DNA of 64,000 bases from Paraburkholderia sejongensis (GTDB taxonomy: Bacteria > Pseudomonadota > Gammaproteobacteria > Burkholderiales > Burkholderiaceae). The DNA lies in the NCBI RefSeq assembly GCF_020880815.1, contig NZ_JAJITD010000017.1, forward strand, positions 101,684-165,683, written 5' to 3'. Below are positions 24,899 to 33,762 of this stretch, piece by piece. Numbering within the stretch: position 1 is the first letter of the stretch; each line of letters starts with the position of its first letter. A program made the position numbers and the translations under genes. The notes beneath the pieces were generated by a model that was not told where the DNA came from, made no database searches, and was given only the letters and a program-made list of their open reading frames with translations.

Positions 24899-25609
24899 TC
24901 AGCCGTTCAACTGGCCGAGATCGAACAGCAGCACTTCCGCGTTCTCGCCGTTCTCCAGCGTCACCGTATCGACGTCGCTGAGCTTGGCCGCGTCGCCCGC
25001 CTTCAGCGCCGTACCGTTCACGCTCACCGCGCCGCGCGCAACGTGCACATAGACGAGGCGCCCGGCCGGCACCGCAAAGGTCGCGCGTTCCGCGCCGTCG
25101 AACAGCCCCGCGTAGATCGATGCGTCCGCGTGGATCGTCACCGCGCCGTCGCGGCCGTCGGGCGCCGCGACCACGCGCAGGCGACCGCGCTTGCTGTCGG
25201 CGTCGAAACGCTTTTCCTCGTAGCCGGGCTGATCGCCCGCGCGCTGCGGAATCACCCAGATCTGCAACAGATGCGCGGGCTCGTCGGCCGATGCGTTGAA
25301 TTCGCTGTGCTGCACGCCGGTGCCGGCGCTCATCCGCTGCACGTCGCCGGGACGGATTGTCGAGCCGTTGCCCATGCTGTCGCGGTGCGCGAGCGCGCCT
25401 TCGAGCACATACGTGACGATCTCCATATCGCGATGGCCGTGCGCGCCGAAGCCCTGGCCGCCGGCGATGCGGTCTTCGTTGATCACGCGCAGCGGACCGA
25501 AATGCACGTGCTGGGGGTCGCGGTAATCGGCAAACGAGAAGCTGTGATACGAGTCGAGCCAGCCGTGGTTGGCATGGCCGCGTTCTTCGGAACGGCGAAT
25601 CTCGATCAT
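24899..25609 (-). CDS. Pirin-family bicupin (YhhW/YhaK-like)
   Basis: 236 aa. The N-terminal cupin holds the pirin metal ligands His57, His59 (GFGAHGHRDMEIVTYV), His101 and Glu103 (GVQHSEFN), the same numbering as in E. coli YhhW, which shows quercetin 2,3-dioxygenase activity in vitro. The HSFSFADYRDP and FGPLRVINEDR segments are family hallmarks. The C-terminal cupin is degenerate. The ATG at 25609 follows GGAGA. Single-gene unit; substrate in vivo unknown. Confidence 0.93.
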   Translation of the reverse strand: MIEIRRSEERGHANHGWLDSYHSFSFADYRDPQHVHFGPLRVINEDRIAGGQGFGAHGHRDMEIVTYVLEGALAHRDSMGNGSTIRPGDVQRMSAGTGVQHSEFNASADEPAHLLQIWVIPQRAGDQPGYEEKRFDADSKRGRLRVVAAPDGRDGAVTIHADASIYAGLFDGAERATFAVPAGRLVYVHVARGAVSVNGTALKAGDAAKLSDVDTVTLENGENAEVLLFDLGQLNG

Positions 25610-26182
25610 GGAAAGTCTCCGGGTAAGTAAACAAAGCGATGCCGGGAATGTAGGGGCTGCGCGGCGACTTAACAATCGGCGCGCCCGCACCGGACCGTTC
25701 CAGCGGTGCATCCAATCGCACGAGGCCATCTCCGGCACCCGGTGCGCAGCCCCCGCTGCCTCCGCCGCCCGCCCCCCGGCGCCGACCGCAAAACCGCCCC
25801 GGCGTCGCGCCCGCACAACGCCCGCGGCGGCGACTTGTCGCCGGCTGCCGCGCCGCACTGGCGGCTTGGCGTCGTTCGGGTAAAATACCGCGCTTTTCAA
25901 CGCGCATGCCTGTCCGACCGGACGGATATGCGTGCTGGGCATGAAATGTCGGCAAGCTTCGCCGGACCGGTCTGAACCGGCACGCGGCGCTTCGCGAGTC
26001 CGCGCGGCACGCGTTCCCGCAGCGCGCCAGCCGCGCATGCCGCATCGAATCAGCTAGTGCCCGGCGTGCGGCGACATCCCCGCCGCGCGGCAATTTTGAC
26101 CGCCTAGAATAGCGACCGTCGGCCCCCGGCCGGCCCTCGTCGAGTCGAAGCATCACGACGATCAGTTTGATCCAGGAGAATC
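25610..26182. other. Intergenic region upstream of the amino-acid ABC operon
   Basis: 573 bases, very GC-rich in the middle (25680-25860), with no supported gene. It should carry the promoters of the divergent pirin gene and the ABC operon; the TAAAATA at about 25880 is the best -10-like sequence but lacks a well-spaced -35. Confidence 0.35.
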
Positions 26183-26974
26183 ATGAAGAAGTTCGCACTG
26201 TGCGTGGCTTTGGCCGTCATGGCCACCGGCGCGATGGCGAAAGAATGGAAAACCGTGCGCATCGGAGTCGACGCCAGTTACCCGCCGTTCGAGTCGAAAG
26301 CGCCGAGCGGCGAGATCGTCGGCTTCGACGCCGATCTGACCCGCGCGCTGTGCGCGAAGATGAACGTCAAGTGCGTATGGATCGAGTCGGATCTCGACGG
26401 CATCATTCCGGCGTTGAAGGGCAAGAAATTCGACGCGATCATCTCCTCCCTGACCGTCACCGACAAGCGCCGCGAACAGATCGACTTCTCCGACAAGCTG
26501 TTCGACGCGCCCGCGCGCATGATCGCGAAGGCCGGCTCGCCGCTGCTGCCCACCGCCGAATCGCTGAAAGGCAAGCGCGTCGGCGTTGAGCAGGGTTCGA
26601 CCCAGGAACAGTACGCAAAGGTCTGGTGGGAGCCCAAAGGCGTGACCATCGTGTCCTATCAGAATCAGGATCAGGTGTATGCGGATCTCGCATCGGGGCG
26701 CCTCGACGCCGCGCTGCAGGATCAGTTGCAGGCCGACGCCGGCTTCCTGCGGACTCCGCGCGGCAAGGGCTTCGCGTGGGCGGGGCCGGCCGTGCAGGAT
26801 CCGAAGACGATCGGCGAAGGCACCGCGATCGGCCTGCGCAAGAGCGATACCGATCTGAAGGCGATGTTCAACCGCGCGCTCGCCGAGGTTCATCAGGACG
26901 GTACGTTCAGGAAGCTCGAGAAGCAGTACTTCGACGTCGACATCTATCCTGAACGCCAGACCAGGACCCAGTAA
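26183..26974 (+). CDS. Basic amino-acid ABC transporter, periplasmic binding protein (HisJ/ArgT type)
   Basis: 263 aa. Signal peptide 1-19 (cleaved after GAMA). The mature protein shows the SBP family 3 order: RIGVDASYPPFE, GEIVGFDADLTRALC, the DGIIPALKGKKFDAIISS loop, RREQIDFSD, the ligand-contacting GVEQGSTQEQY, and DLKAMFNRALAEVHQDG. It should capture histidine, lysine, arginine or ornithine; the exact ligand cannot be read. AGGAGA precedes the ATG. First gene of an operon with two permeases and an ATPase; a 277-base gap follows it. Confidence 0.92.
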   Translation: MKKFALCVALAVMATGAMAKEWKTVRIGVDASYPPFESKAPSGEIVGFDADLTRALCAKMNVKCVWIESDLDGIIPALKGKKFDAIISSLTVTDKRREQIDFSDKLFDAPARMIAKAGSPLLPTAESLKGKRVGVEQGSTQEQYAKVWWEPKGVTIVSYQNQDQVYADLASGRLDAALQDQLQADAGFLRTPRGKGFAWAGPAVQDPKTIGEGTAIGLRKSDTDLKAMFNRALAEVHQDGTFRKLEKQYFDVDIYPERQTRTQ

Positions 26975-27251
26975 GCCAGGCAACACCGCGCCGGCGCAAA
27001 CCGGCGCAAGCAGCAGTGATAGTGGCAGTCGCAGCACCCGGCAGTAGATTCACAATAATTCGAGACCACAGTCCACGAGACGAAAGTCCAAACGCGCGCT
27101 GCGGGACCGGCAACGTTCCCGCGGCGATGATTTGCACAGCGGCATGCTGTGCGCCGCCAGGCACCGCGAGCCGAACGCTCGCGGCTAAACGCGGCGCAAC
27201 ACGGGCCGCGTCTTTCGCGGTGCGTGAACAGCGCATCGTCAAGGACTACCT
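26975..27251 (+). other. Gap between binding-protein and permease genes
   Basis: 277 bases without a gene inside an otherwise tight operon. Such gaps often hold a partial terminator or mRNA-stabilising hairpin that raises binding-protein levels, but I see no clean hairpin with a T tract, only GC-rich partial repeats around 27105-27200. Confidence 0.35.
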
Positions 27252-27941
27252 ATGTTCCTTCAAGGCTACGGCCCGCTGCTTCTCAGCGGCACCTGGGCAA
27301 CCGTCAAGCTGGCGGTGCTGTCGCTGGTGCTCGCCTTCGTGCTGGGCCTGCTCGGCGCGGCGGCGAAACTGTCGAAAAACCGCGTCTCCAACGGCGTCGG
27401 CACTGTCTACACGACCCTCGTGCGCGGCGTGCCCGACCTGGTGCTGATGCTGCTGCTGTTCTACAGCATCCAGATCTGGCTGAACAACCTGACCGACGCG
27501 CTCGGCTGGGATCAGATCGACATCGATCCGTTCGTGGCCGGCGTCGCGGTGCTCGGCTTCATCTACGGCGCGTACTTCACCGAAACCTTCCGCGGCGCGT
27601 TCCTCGCGGTGCCGCGCGGCCAGCTCGAAGCGGGCGCCGCCTACGGGATGAGCAACTGGCAGGTGTTCACGCGCATCATGTTCCCGCAGATGATGCGCTT
27701 CGCGCTGCCCGGCATCGGCAATAACTGGCAGGTGATGGTGAAGGCGACCGCGCTGGTGTCGATCATCGGTCTGGCCGACGTCGTCAAGGCCTCGCAGGAT
27801 GCCGGCAAGGGCACGCTGCGGTTCTTCTTCTTCACGCTGCTCGCCGGCGCGATCTATCTCGTCATCACCACAGTGTCGAACTTCGTGCTGATGTACCTCG
27901 AAAAGCGTTATTCGACCGGCGTGCGAAAGGCGGATCTATGA
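27252..27941 (+). CDS. hisQ: Basic amino-acid ABC transporter permease HisQ type
   Basis: 229 aa with about five membrane helices. The N-terminal GTWATVKLAVLSLVLAFVLGL and the cytoplasmic EAA loop (GQLEAGAAYGMSNWQVFTRIMFPQ, about 130-155) are typical of the HisM/GlnP family. It forms a heterodimeric channel with the HisM-type protein, whose ATG overlaps its TGA by 4 bases. Confidence 0.9.
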   Translation: MFLQGYGPLLLSGTWATVKLAVLSLVLAFVLGLLGAAAKLSKNRVSNGVGTVYTTLVRGVPDLVLMLLLFYSIQIWLNNLTDALGWDQIDIDPFVAGVAVLGFIYGAYFTETFRGAFLAVPRGQLEAGAAYGMSNWQVFTRIMFPQMMRFALPGIGNNWQVMVKATALVSIIGLADVVKASQDAGKGTLRFFFFTLLAGAIYLVITTVSNFVLMYLEKRYSTGVRKADL

Positions 27942-28651
27942 TTGAGATCATTCAGCAGTACTGGCGCAACTATCTGTTCACCGACGGCTATCGCTTCACC
28001 GGCGTCGCGATCACGATGTGGCTGCTGGTGGTGTCGATCGGCCTGGGCTTCTGTCTGTCGGTACCGCTCGCGGTCGCGCGGGTGTCGAAGAAGAAATGGC
28101 TGTCGCGGCTCGTGTGGCTCTATACGTATATCTTCCGCGGCACCCCGCTCTACGTGCAGCTGCTGCTGTGCTACACCGGTCTCTACAGCCTCGAGATCAT
28201 CCGCAACAACGAGCTGACCAATGCGTTCTTCCGCGACGGCATGCACTGCACGCTGCTCGCGTTCACGCTCAATACCTGCGCGTACACCACCGAGATTTTC
28301 GCCGGCGCGATCAAGGCGACGCCGTACGGCGAGATCGAAGCGGCGCGCGCGTACGGGATGTCGTCGTTCACGCTGTACCGGCGCGTGATTCTGCCGTCGG
28401 CGCTGCGCCGCGCACTGCCTTACTACAGCAACGAAGTGATCCTGATGCTGCACGCGACCACGGTCGCGTTCACGGCCACCGTGCCGGACATCCTGAAGAT
28501 CGCGCGCGACGTGAACTCGGCCACCTATCAGTCGTTCAACGCGTTCGGCATCGCCGCGCTGCTGTATCTGTGCATTTCTTTTGCGCTGGTGTGGCTGTTC
28601 CGCCGCGCCGAGCGTCGCTGGCTCGCTTATCTGCGACCGCAAGGCAAGTAA
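27938..28651 (+). CDS. hisM: Basic amino-acid ABC transporter permease HisM type
   Basis: 237 aa with about five membrane helices. It has the early FTGVAITMWLLVVSIGLGF segment, the YIFRGTPLYVQLLL motif and the EAA loop (GEIEAARAYGMSSFTLYRRVILPSALR). Coupled to the preceding permease through an ATGA overlap. It partners with the HisQ-type permease and the downstream ATPase. Confidence 0.9.
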   Translation: MIEIIQQYWRNYLFTDGYRFTGVAITMWLLVVSIGLGFCLSVPLAVARVSKKKWLSRLVWLYTYIFRGTPLYVQLLLCYTGLYSLEIIRNNELTNAFFRDGMHCTLLAFTLNTCAYTTEIFAGAIKATPYGEIEAARAYGMSSFTLYRRVILPSALRRALPYYSNEVILMLHATTVAFTATVPDILKIARDVNSATYQSFNAFGIAALLYLCISFALVWLFRRAERRWLAYLRPQGK

Positions 28652-28697
28652 CCCGGACCACACGCCTCGCGGGCGTGCCAGCCGATCAAGGATCGTG

Positions 28698-29477
28698 ATG
28701 AATTCCATGAAGCAGAAGCTCGTCGTCGACGACCTTCATAAAAAGTACGGCGACAACGAAGTCCTCAAGGGCGTGTCGCTGAAGGCCAACGCCGGCGACG
28801 TGATCAGCGTGATCGGTTCGTCCGGCTCGGGCAAGAGCACGATGCTCCGCTGCATCAACTTTCTCGAACAGCCGAACGCCGGGCGCATTTTCGTCGACGG
28901 CGAGCAAGTGCGTACGCAAACTGCGAAGGACGGCGCGCTGCGCGTGTCGGACCCGAAGCAGCTGCAGCGCGTGCGCACCAAGCTCGCGATGGTGTTTCAG
29001 CACTTCAATTTGTGGTCGCACATGACGGTGCTCGAAAACATCATCGAGGCGCCGGTTCACGTGCTCGGCCTGAAGCGCAAGGAAGCGGAAGACCGCGCGC
29101 GCGAATTCCTGGAGAAAGTCGGTCTCGCGCCGCGCCTCGAAAAGCAGTATCCGTCGCATCTGTCGGGCGGCCAGCAGCAACGTGTCGCGATTGCCCGGGC
29201 ACTGGCGATGCATCCGGACGTGATGCTGTTCGACGAACCGACTTCCGCGCTCGACCCGGAACTCGTCGGTGAAGTGCTGAAGGTGATGCAAAAGCTCGCC
29301 GAAGAAGGCCGCACGATGATCGTCGTCACCCACGAAATGGGTTTTGCGCGCAACGTGTCGAACCATGTGATGTTCCTGCACCAGGGGCGGGTCGAGGAAG
29401 AAGGCCATCCCGACGAAGTATTTCGCAATACCAGAAGCGAACGCCTGAAGCAGTTTTTGTCGGGCAGTCTCAAATAA
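28698..29477 (+). CDS. hisP: Basic amino-acid ABC transporter ATPase HisP type
   Basis: 259 aa. Walker A GSSGSGKST (about 39-47), the HisP-type insertion after strand 3, Q-loop MVFQHFNLWSHMTVLEN, signature LSGGQQQRVAIARAL, Walker B VMLFDEPTSALDPE, H-loop VTHEMGFA. The QHFNLWSHMTVLENI and APVHVLG stretches are characteristic of histidine/lysine-arginine-ornithine ATPases. The ATG at 28698 was chosen because the upstream open frame overlaps hisM. The operon ends with a terminator at 29541. Confidence 0.93.
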   Translation: MNSMKQKLVVDDLHKKYGDNEVLKGVSLKANAGDVISVIGSSGSGKSTMLRCINFLEQPNAGRIFVDGEQVRTQTAKDGALRVSDPKQLQRVRTKLAMVFQHFNLWSHMTVLENIIEAPVHVLGLKRKEAEDRAREFLEKVGLAPRLEKQYPSHLSGGQQQRVAIARALAMHPDVMLFDEPTSALDPELVGEVLKVMQKLAEEGRTMIVVTHEMGFARNVSNHVMFLHQGRVEEEGHPDEVFRNTRSERLKQFLSGSLK

Positions 29478-30095
29478 TAAAATTACCGCGCGGTCAGTTA
29501 ATATTTGAGCGCGTCGAAAATGTAGTCAATGTAGTTTTACAAGGCGCTTACGGGCGCCTTTTTTATTGCCCCGCCGCCTCTCCCCCGCGCTCGCTACATG
29601 CGCCAAAGCTGCCTCAAAGCCCCCTCCAGGCGGGCTTTTCACGTCGCTCTCCGCCCTAACTCGCCGCTTTTGACTCGTCAATAGTGGCAATCCTTAATAC
29701 GACCCCTTCCAAGGCCTGAAACCTTTGTCTGTCAAGGCATTGCGCGATTTTCCACGAGGTCGCGGCGAGCCTCGGCGCACATTGGTATTGCAATTTGGCG
29801 ACACCGAGTGGAAGGGCTACCAATTTCTTCTCCCAGTTAAAGTTATTTTTGATAAATTGGTAACCAAAGTAGCAAAACAAAGTTGATTAAAAGTAGTTTC
29901 ACTTCAGAGCAACGAGGAGAACCGGTCGGCGAGGGATCGGCAAGACGCGGGGAAAGCGCAACGCTACGCGTCACGGCAGGAGACCCTATCCACCCGCCAA
30001 CTCTCCCTAGGTACCGATTTCTGTTCGGTGCAGATCGCGTCCGAACACCACTCGCAGTACTGGGTTTCACTTTTTGACAGGGTATGGAGGAGAAG
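29478..30095. other. Intergenic region upstream of the porin gene
   Basis: 618 bases. The first part holds the ABC operon terminator; 29690-29890 is distinctly AT-rich and includes an 11-base palindrome TTGGTAACCAA at 29857-29867. A 74-codon minus-strand ORF (29656-29880) has no ribosome site or family resemblance. The porin promoter and its regulatory sites probably lie in 29830-30070. Confidence 0.4.
29541..29566 (+). terminator. Terminator of the amino-acid ABC operon
   Basis: A 7-bp stem (AAGGCGC / GCGCCTT) with a 6-base loop followed by TTTTTTATT, 64 bases past the ATPase stop. Confidence 0.85.
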
Positions 30096-31253
30096 ATGAA
30101 GAAAGCATTGCTCGCCGCTGCGCTGATGTCGGCCGGCGTTGTTGCACACGCTCAAAGCAGCGTGACGCTGTACGGTCGTTTGGACGCAGGCATCGAGTAC
30201 ATGTCGGGCGTGCCGACCAACCCGAACGCTGTCGGCTCGGCCACCAACTCGGGCAACCGCTGGAAGGCTGAAAGCGGCGACTGGGGCACCAGCCTGTGGG
30301 GCTTGAAGGGTGTCGAAGACATCGGCGCCGGCAACAAGGTGCTGTTCCAGTTGGAAGGCTCGTTCAACACGATGACGGGCCAAGGCCCGAGCAACGGCGG
30401 TCTCTTCAATCGTTGGGCAACGGTCGGTCTGTCGAACGATCAGTACGGTACGTTCACGATGGGCCGCATGCTGTTCATCTCGAACGGCGTGTGGGACTTC
30501 GACCCGTTCGGTCAATCGTCGTGGTCGTCGGCATCGCTCGTGCGTGGCCGCAACTGGCCGCAGTCGAGCAACAACTTCGCGTACCAGTCGCCGAAGATCG
30601 CCGGCTTCGACTTCTACGGTCAGTACGCACTGTCGAACGCGACGAACTGGAACGGCAACAACCCGAACGGCCAAGGTCGCGAAGCCGGCGCGCAGATCAC
30701 CTACACGAACTCGCTGTTCCAGATCCGCGGCCTGTACGACGAAATCCGCAACCCGGGGAATGGCGGCCTGTGGGGCGGCAATGTCGCCAACGGCGGCGTC
30801 AATTCGAGCAACACCGGCAACGGCGTGTTCTCGGCATCGCGCGAGTACTCGGCTCTCGTGAACGTGTTCCTCGGCCAGTTCAAGATTCAGGCGGCTTACC
30901 AGGCAGTCCGTTCGGCAGGCGCGAACGGTGTGGTCTACGGTCAGCCGACCACGCTCGATCATGAATGGGGCGGCGTGACGTGGCAGGCAACGCCGGCTGC
31001 CGCACTGATCGCGGCGGTCTACCACGTGAACGGCAACAACGGCGCGGGCAATGCGACGATCTACACGGTTGGCGGTTCGTACAACCTGTCGAAGCGCACG
31101 CTGCTCGACCTGCAGGCAGCGACCGTGCGTAACAGCCGTGCCGCGAACTTCGGTCTGAACGCGAACAACGCCGGCAACGGCGTCGCAACGGACAACCCGC
31201 TGCAAGGCCGTCAGCAAACCGGCGTGTACGCTGGTATCCAGCACTCGTTCTAA
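30096..31253 (+). CDS. General (trimeric) porin, betaproteobacterial OmpC-like
   Basis: 385 aa. Signal peptide 1-20 (cleaved after VAHA), then the standard start QSSVTLYGRLDAGIEY, alternating beta-strand pattern, the WGLKGVEDIGAGNKVLFQLEG segment, Asn/Gly-rich extracellular loops, and the C-terminal strand ending YAGIQHSF with the terminal Phe recognised by the BAM complex. Forms a 16-strand outer-membrane channel for small hydrophilic solutes. GGAGGAG lies right before the ATG at 30096. Codon use is strongly optimised, consistent with high expression. Confidence 0.95.
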   Translation: MKKALLAAALMSAGVVAHAQSSVTLYGRLDAGIEYMSGVPTNPNAVGSATNSGNRWKAESGDWGTSLWGLKGVEDIGAGNKVLFQLEGSFNTMTGQGPSNGGLFNRWATVGLSNDQYGTFTMGRMLFISNGVWDFDPFGQSSWSSASLVRGRNWPQSSNNFAYQSPKIAGFDFYGQYALSNATNWNGNNPNGQGREAGAQITYTNSLFQIRGLYDEIRNPGNGGLWGGNVANGGVNSSNTGNGVFSASREYSALVNVFLGQFKIQAAYQAVRSAGANGVVYGQPTTLDHEWGGVTWQATPAAALIAAVYHVNGNNGAGNATIYTVGGSYNLSKRTLLDLQAATVRNSRAANFGLNANNAGNGVATDNPLQGRQQTGVYAGIQHSF

Positions 31254-31262
31254 GGGGGTGTG

Positions 31263-31285
31263 CCCCGAGGGCGTGACCCTCGGGG
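31263..31285 (+). terminator. Hairpin at the 3' end of the porin mRNA
   Basis: A 9-bp perfect stem (CCCCGAGGG / CCCTCGGGG, 5-base loop) begins 10 bases after the stop. It lacks a T tract, so it may stabilise the message rather than end it. Confidence 0.6.
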
Positions 31286-31341
31286 TGTAATACTGAATTC
31301 TCCAAGAGAATCTTTTTCACGCTGCTGCGAGAGGCGCGTAT

Positions 31342-31377
31342 CGGTGCAATATCCGCAAGGGTATTGCACCGTTTTTT
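31342..31377 (+). terminator. Porin terminator
   Basis: A 10-bp perfect stem (CGGTGCAATA / TATTGCACCG) followed by a run of six T. Confidence 0.9.
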
Positions 31378-31443
31378 ATTGGGCGTGCAACGACGTGATG
31401 CATGTCGCGCACCGTTGCGGTGCGCCGCCCTTTGTCGATCCGC

Positions 31444-31782
31444 TTAGACCGCGGCTTCGTTCTCTTCGCCGGTGCGAATCCGGATCACGCGCTCGACGTC
31501 CGCGACGAAAATCTTGCCGTCGCCGATCTTGCCGGTGCGCGCCGCGCCGATGATCGCGTCGATCACCTGATCGCATTGATTGTCCGCGACCACCACTTCG
31601 ATCTTCACCTTCGGCAGAAAGTCGACCACGTATTCCGCACCACGATAGAGCTCGGTATGCCCTTTCTGGCGGCCGAAGCCTTTGACTTCGGTTACGGTCA
31701 GGCCGGTGAGGCCGACTTCCGCGAGCGCCTCGCGCACTTCGTCGAGTTTGAACGGTTTGATGACTGCGGTGATGCGCTTCAT
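31444..31782 (-). CDS. glnB: Nitrogen regulatory protein P-II (GlnB)
   Basis: 112 aa, identical length to E. coli GlnB and nearly identical in key regions: TVTEVKGFGRQKGHTELYRGAEY with the T-loop uridylylation site Tyr51, DFLPKVKIE, and the C-terminal GKIGDGKIFV.DVERVIRIRTGE. It integrates 2-oxoglutarate, ATP/ADP and glutamine status and controls GlnE, NtrB and others. It lies 176 bases downstream of nadE on the same strand, an arrangement common in betaproteobacteria. Confidence 0.96.
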   Translation of the reverse strand: MKRITAVIKPFKLDEVREALAEVGLTGLTVTEVKGFGRQKGHTELYRGAEYVVDFLPKVKIEVVVADNQCDQVIDAIIGAARTGKIGDGKIFVADVERVIRIRTGEENEAAV

Positions 31783-31958
31783 GGCGAACCTCGTCTCGTG
31801 ATTGGGGAGAGTGAAAGGGAAATTTGATGATTTTTATTCTACGCCGCACTGGCTGCATTGCGGCAACCAGGCGGACTTGCGGGTTGCGGCTCGAAGCGGC
31901 GCCGCGTGAATCGAATGCATCACGCGGCGCATGGCGGCACCTGTTTCGCCGCCCTGTC

Positions 31959-33671
31959 TCACTCCACCGGCTCGGTATAGCGCGACGTGATCGGATAACG
32001 CCAGTCGCGGCCGAACGCGCGATGCGTGACGCGAATGCCGATCGGCGCCTGGCGGCGCTTGTACTCGTTGATCTTGATCAGCCGCGTGACGCGCTTCACG
32101 TCGTCGACCGCGTAGCCGGCCGCGATGATTTCCGCGAGCGAGCGGTCCTCTTCCATGTACATGCGCATGATCGCGTCGAGCACGTCGTATTCGGGCAGGC
32201 TGTCCTGATCGGTCTGGTTCTCGCGCAACTCCGCCGACGGCGCGCGCGTCAGAATCCGCTCGGGGATCGGGTCGCGTGTCGCGAACGTGGTGGCTGCGTT
32301 GCGATAGTGGCACAGCCGGTACACGAGTGTTTTAGCGATGTCCTTGATCACCGCGAAGCCGCCGGCCATATCGCCGTACAGCGTGCAGTAGCCGACCGCC
32401 ATCTCGCTCTTGTTGCCGGTGGTCAGCACGATCGAGCCGAACTTGTTCGACAGCGCCATCAGCAGCGTGCCGCGAATACGCGCCTGGATGTTCTCTTCGG
32501 TCGCGTCTTCCGCGCGGCCCGCGAACTCCGCGGCGAGCGAACCGCGGAACGCGTCGAACATCGGCGCGATCGCGATTTCGTCGTAGCGCACGCCGACGCG
32601 GCGCGCCATCTCGGCGGCGTCGGTGGTGGAGATATCGGCGGTGTAGCGCGACGGCATCATCACCGCGCGGACTTTGTCGGCGCCGAGCGCATCGCAAGCG
32701 ACGGCCAACACCAGCGCCGAATCGACGCCGCCCGACAAACCGATCAACGCGCCGGGGAAACCGTTCTTGCCGATGTAGTCGCGCACGCCCATCACGAGCG
32801 CCGCGTACACCTGCGCTTCGATCGACTGCTCCGGCGCGATCGCGGCCGCCAGCGGCGTACCGTTGTCGAACTCGACGATCGCCGTGGCTTCCTCGAACTG
32901 CGCGAGCTTTGCGACCAGTTCGCCCTGCGCGTCGAGCACGAACGAGCCGCCGTCGAACACCAGTTCGTCCTGGCCGCCGACCATGTTCACGTAGACCATC
33001 GGAATGCCGGTCTCGCGAATCCGCGCGCGCAGGATGTCGAAACGCACCGCTTCCTTGTTCAGGTGATACGGCGAGCCGTTCGGAATCAGCAGCACCTGCG
33101 CGCCGGCCGCCTTCGCCATCTGCGCGGCCGATGCATGCCATGCGTCCTCGCAGATCACCACGCCGTACTTGATGCCGTCGAGTTCGAACACGAACGGCTG
33201 CGGGTCCGCCGCGAAGTAGCGCTTCTCGTCGAACACTTCGGTATTGGGCAGATCCTGCTTGCGATAGGTGCCCTTCACTTCGCCATCGACGATCAGCGAC
33301 GCCGCGTTGAACGTATCGACCGGCGGCACGCCGCGCTCGATCGGCGCGTTTGCATTACCATTGCCGTTCGCCGACGCGTGCGCGAACTTGTCCGAGCCAT
33401 CGCGCAGCGGATGACCGACGATCACATGCAGCCCGCTGAACGGCTTTAACTGCGCGGCGAGATCGGCGAGCGCCGCGGCGCTGGCGGTATAGAACGCGGG
33501 ACGCAGCAGCAGATCTTCGGGCGGATAACCCGACAGCGCGAGTTCGGGTGCGATCAGCAGCTTCGCACCGTCGTTGTGCGCGGCACGCGCGGCGGCGACG
33601 ATCTTCGCGACGTTGCCGGCGAAATCGCCGACGGTGACATTGATTTGAGCAAGAGCGATTCGGGTCTTCAT
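31959..33671 (-). CDS. nadE: Glutamine-dependent NAD+ synthetase
   Basis: 570 aa two-domain enzyme. The N-terminal nitrilase-fold glutaminase (1-250) has the Glu-Lys-Cys triad in PELALSGYPPEDLL, TYRKQDLPN and GVVICEDAWH. The C-terminal synthetase (about 290-570) has the P-loop LSGGVDSALVLA and PSRYTADISTTDA. It makes NAD+ from deamido-NAD+, ATP and glutamine. Start ATG 33671; an upstream in-frame start at 33740 is possible but adds non-conserved residues. Linked to glnB, giving a nitrogen-metabolism context. Confidence 0.95.
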   Translation of the reverse strand: MKTRIALAQINVTVGDFAGNVAKIVAAARAAHNDGAKLLIAPELALSGYPPEDLLLRPAFYTASAAALADLAAQLKPFSGLHVIVGHPLRDGSDKFAHASANGNGNANAPIERGVPPVDTFNAASLIVDGEVKGTYRKQDLPNTEVFDEKRYFAADPQPFVFELDGIKYGVVICEDAWHASAAQMAKAAGAQVLLIPNGSPYHLNKEAVRFDILRARIRETGIPMVYVNMVGGQDELVFDGGSFVLDAQGELVAKLAQFEEATAIVEFDNGTPLAAAIAPEQSIEAQVYAALVMGVRDYIGKNGFPGALIGLSGGVDSALVLAVACDALGADKVRAVMMPSRYTADISTTDAAEMARRVGVRYDEIAIAPMFDAFRGSLAAEFAGRAEDATEENIQARIRGTLLMALSNKFGSIVLTTGNKSEMAVGYCTLYGDMAGGFAVIKDIAKTLVYRLCHYRNAATTFATRDPIPERILTRAPSAELRENQTDQDSLPEYDVLDAIMRMYMEEDRSLAEIIAAGYAVDDVKRVTRLIKINEYKRRQAPIGIRVTHRAFGRDWRYPITSRYTEPVE

Positions 33672-33762
33672 GGCAGGATCGACAGGCAAGCCTCGACGGC
33701 TCGCGGATACCGCGGCTGGGATGGCGACGGAATTGGACAAACCGGATAAACGAACTTAACGA

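Noticed and set aside
29656..29880. 74-codon minus-strand ORF upstream of the porin
   Set aside because: It lies in an AT-rich regulatory zone, lacks a ribosome site and has no recognisable family.
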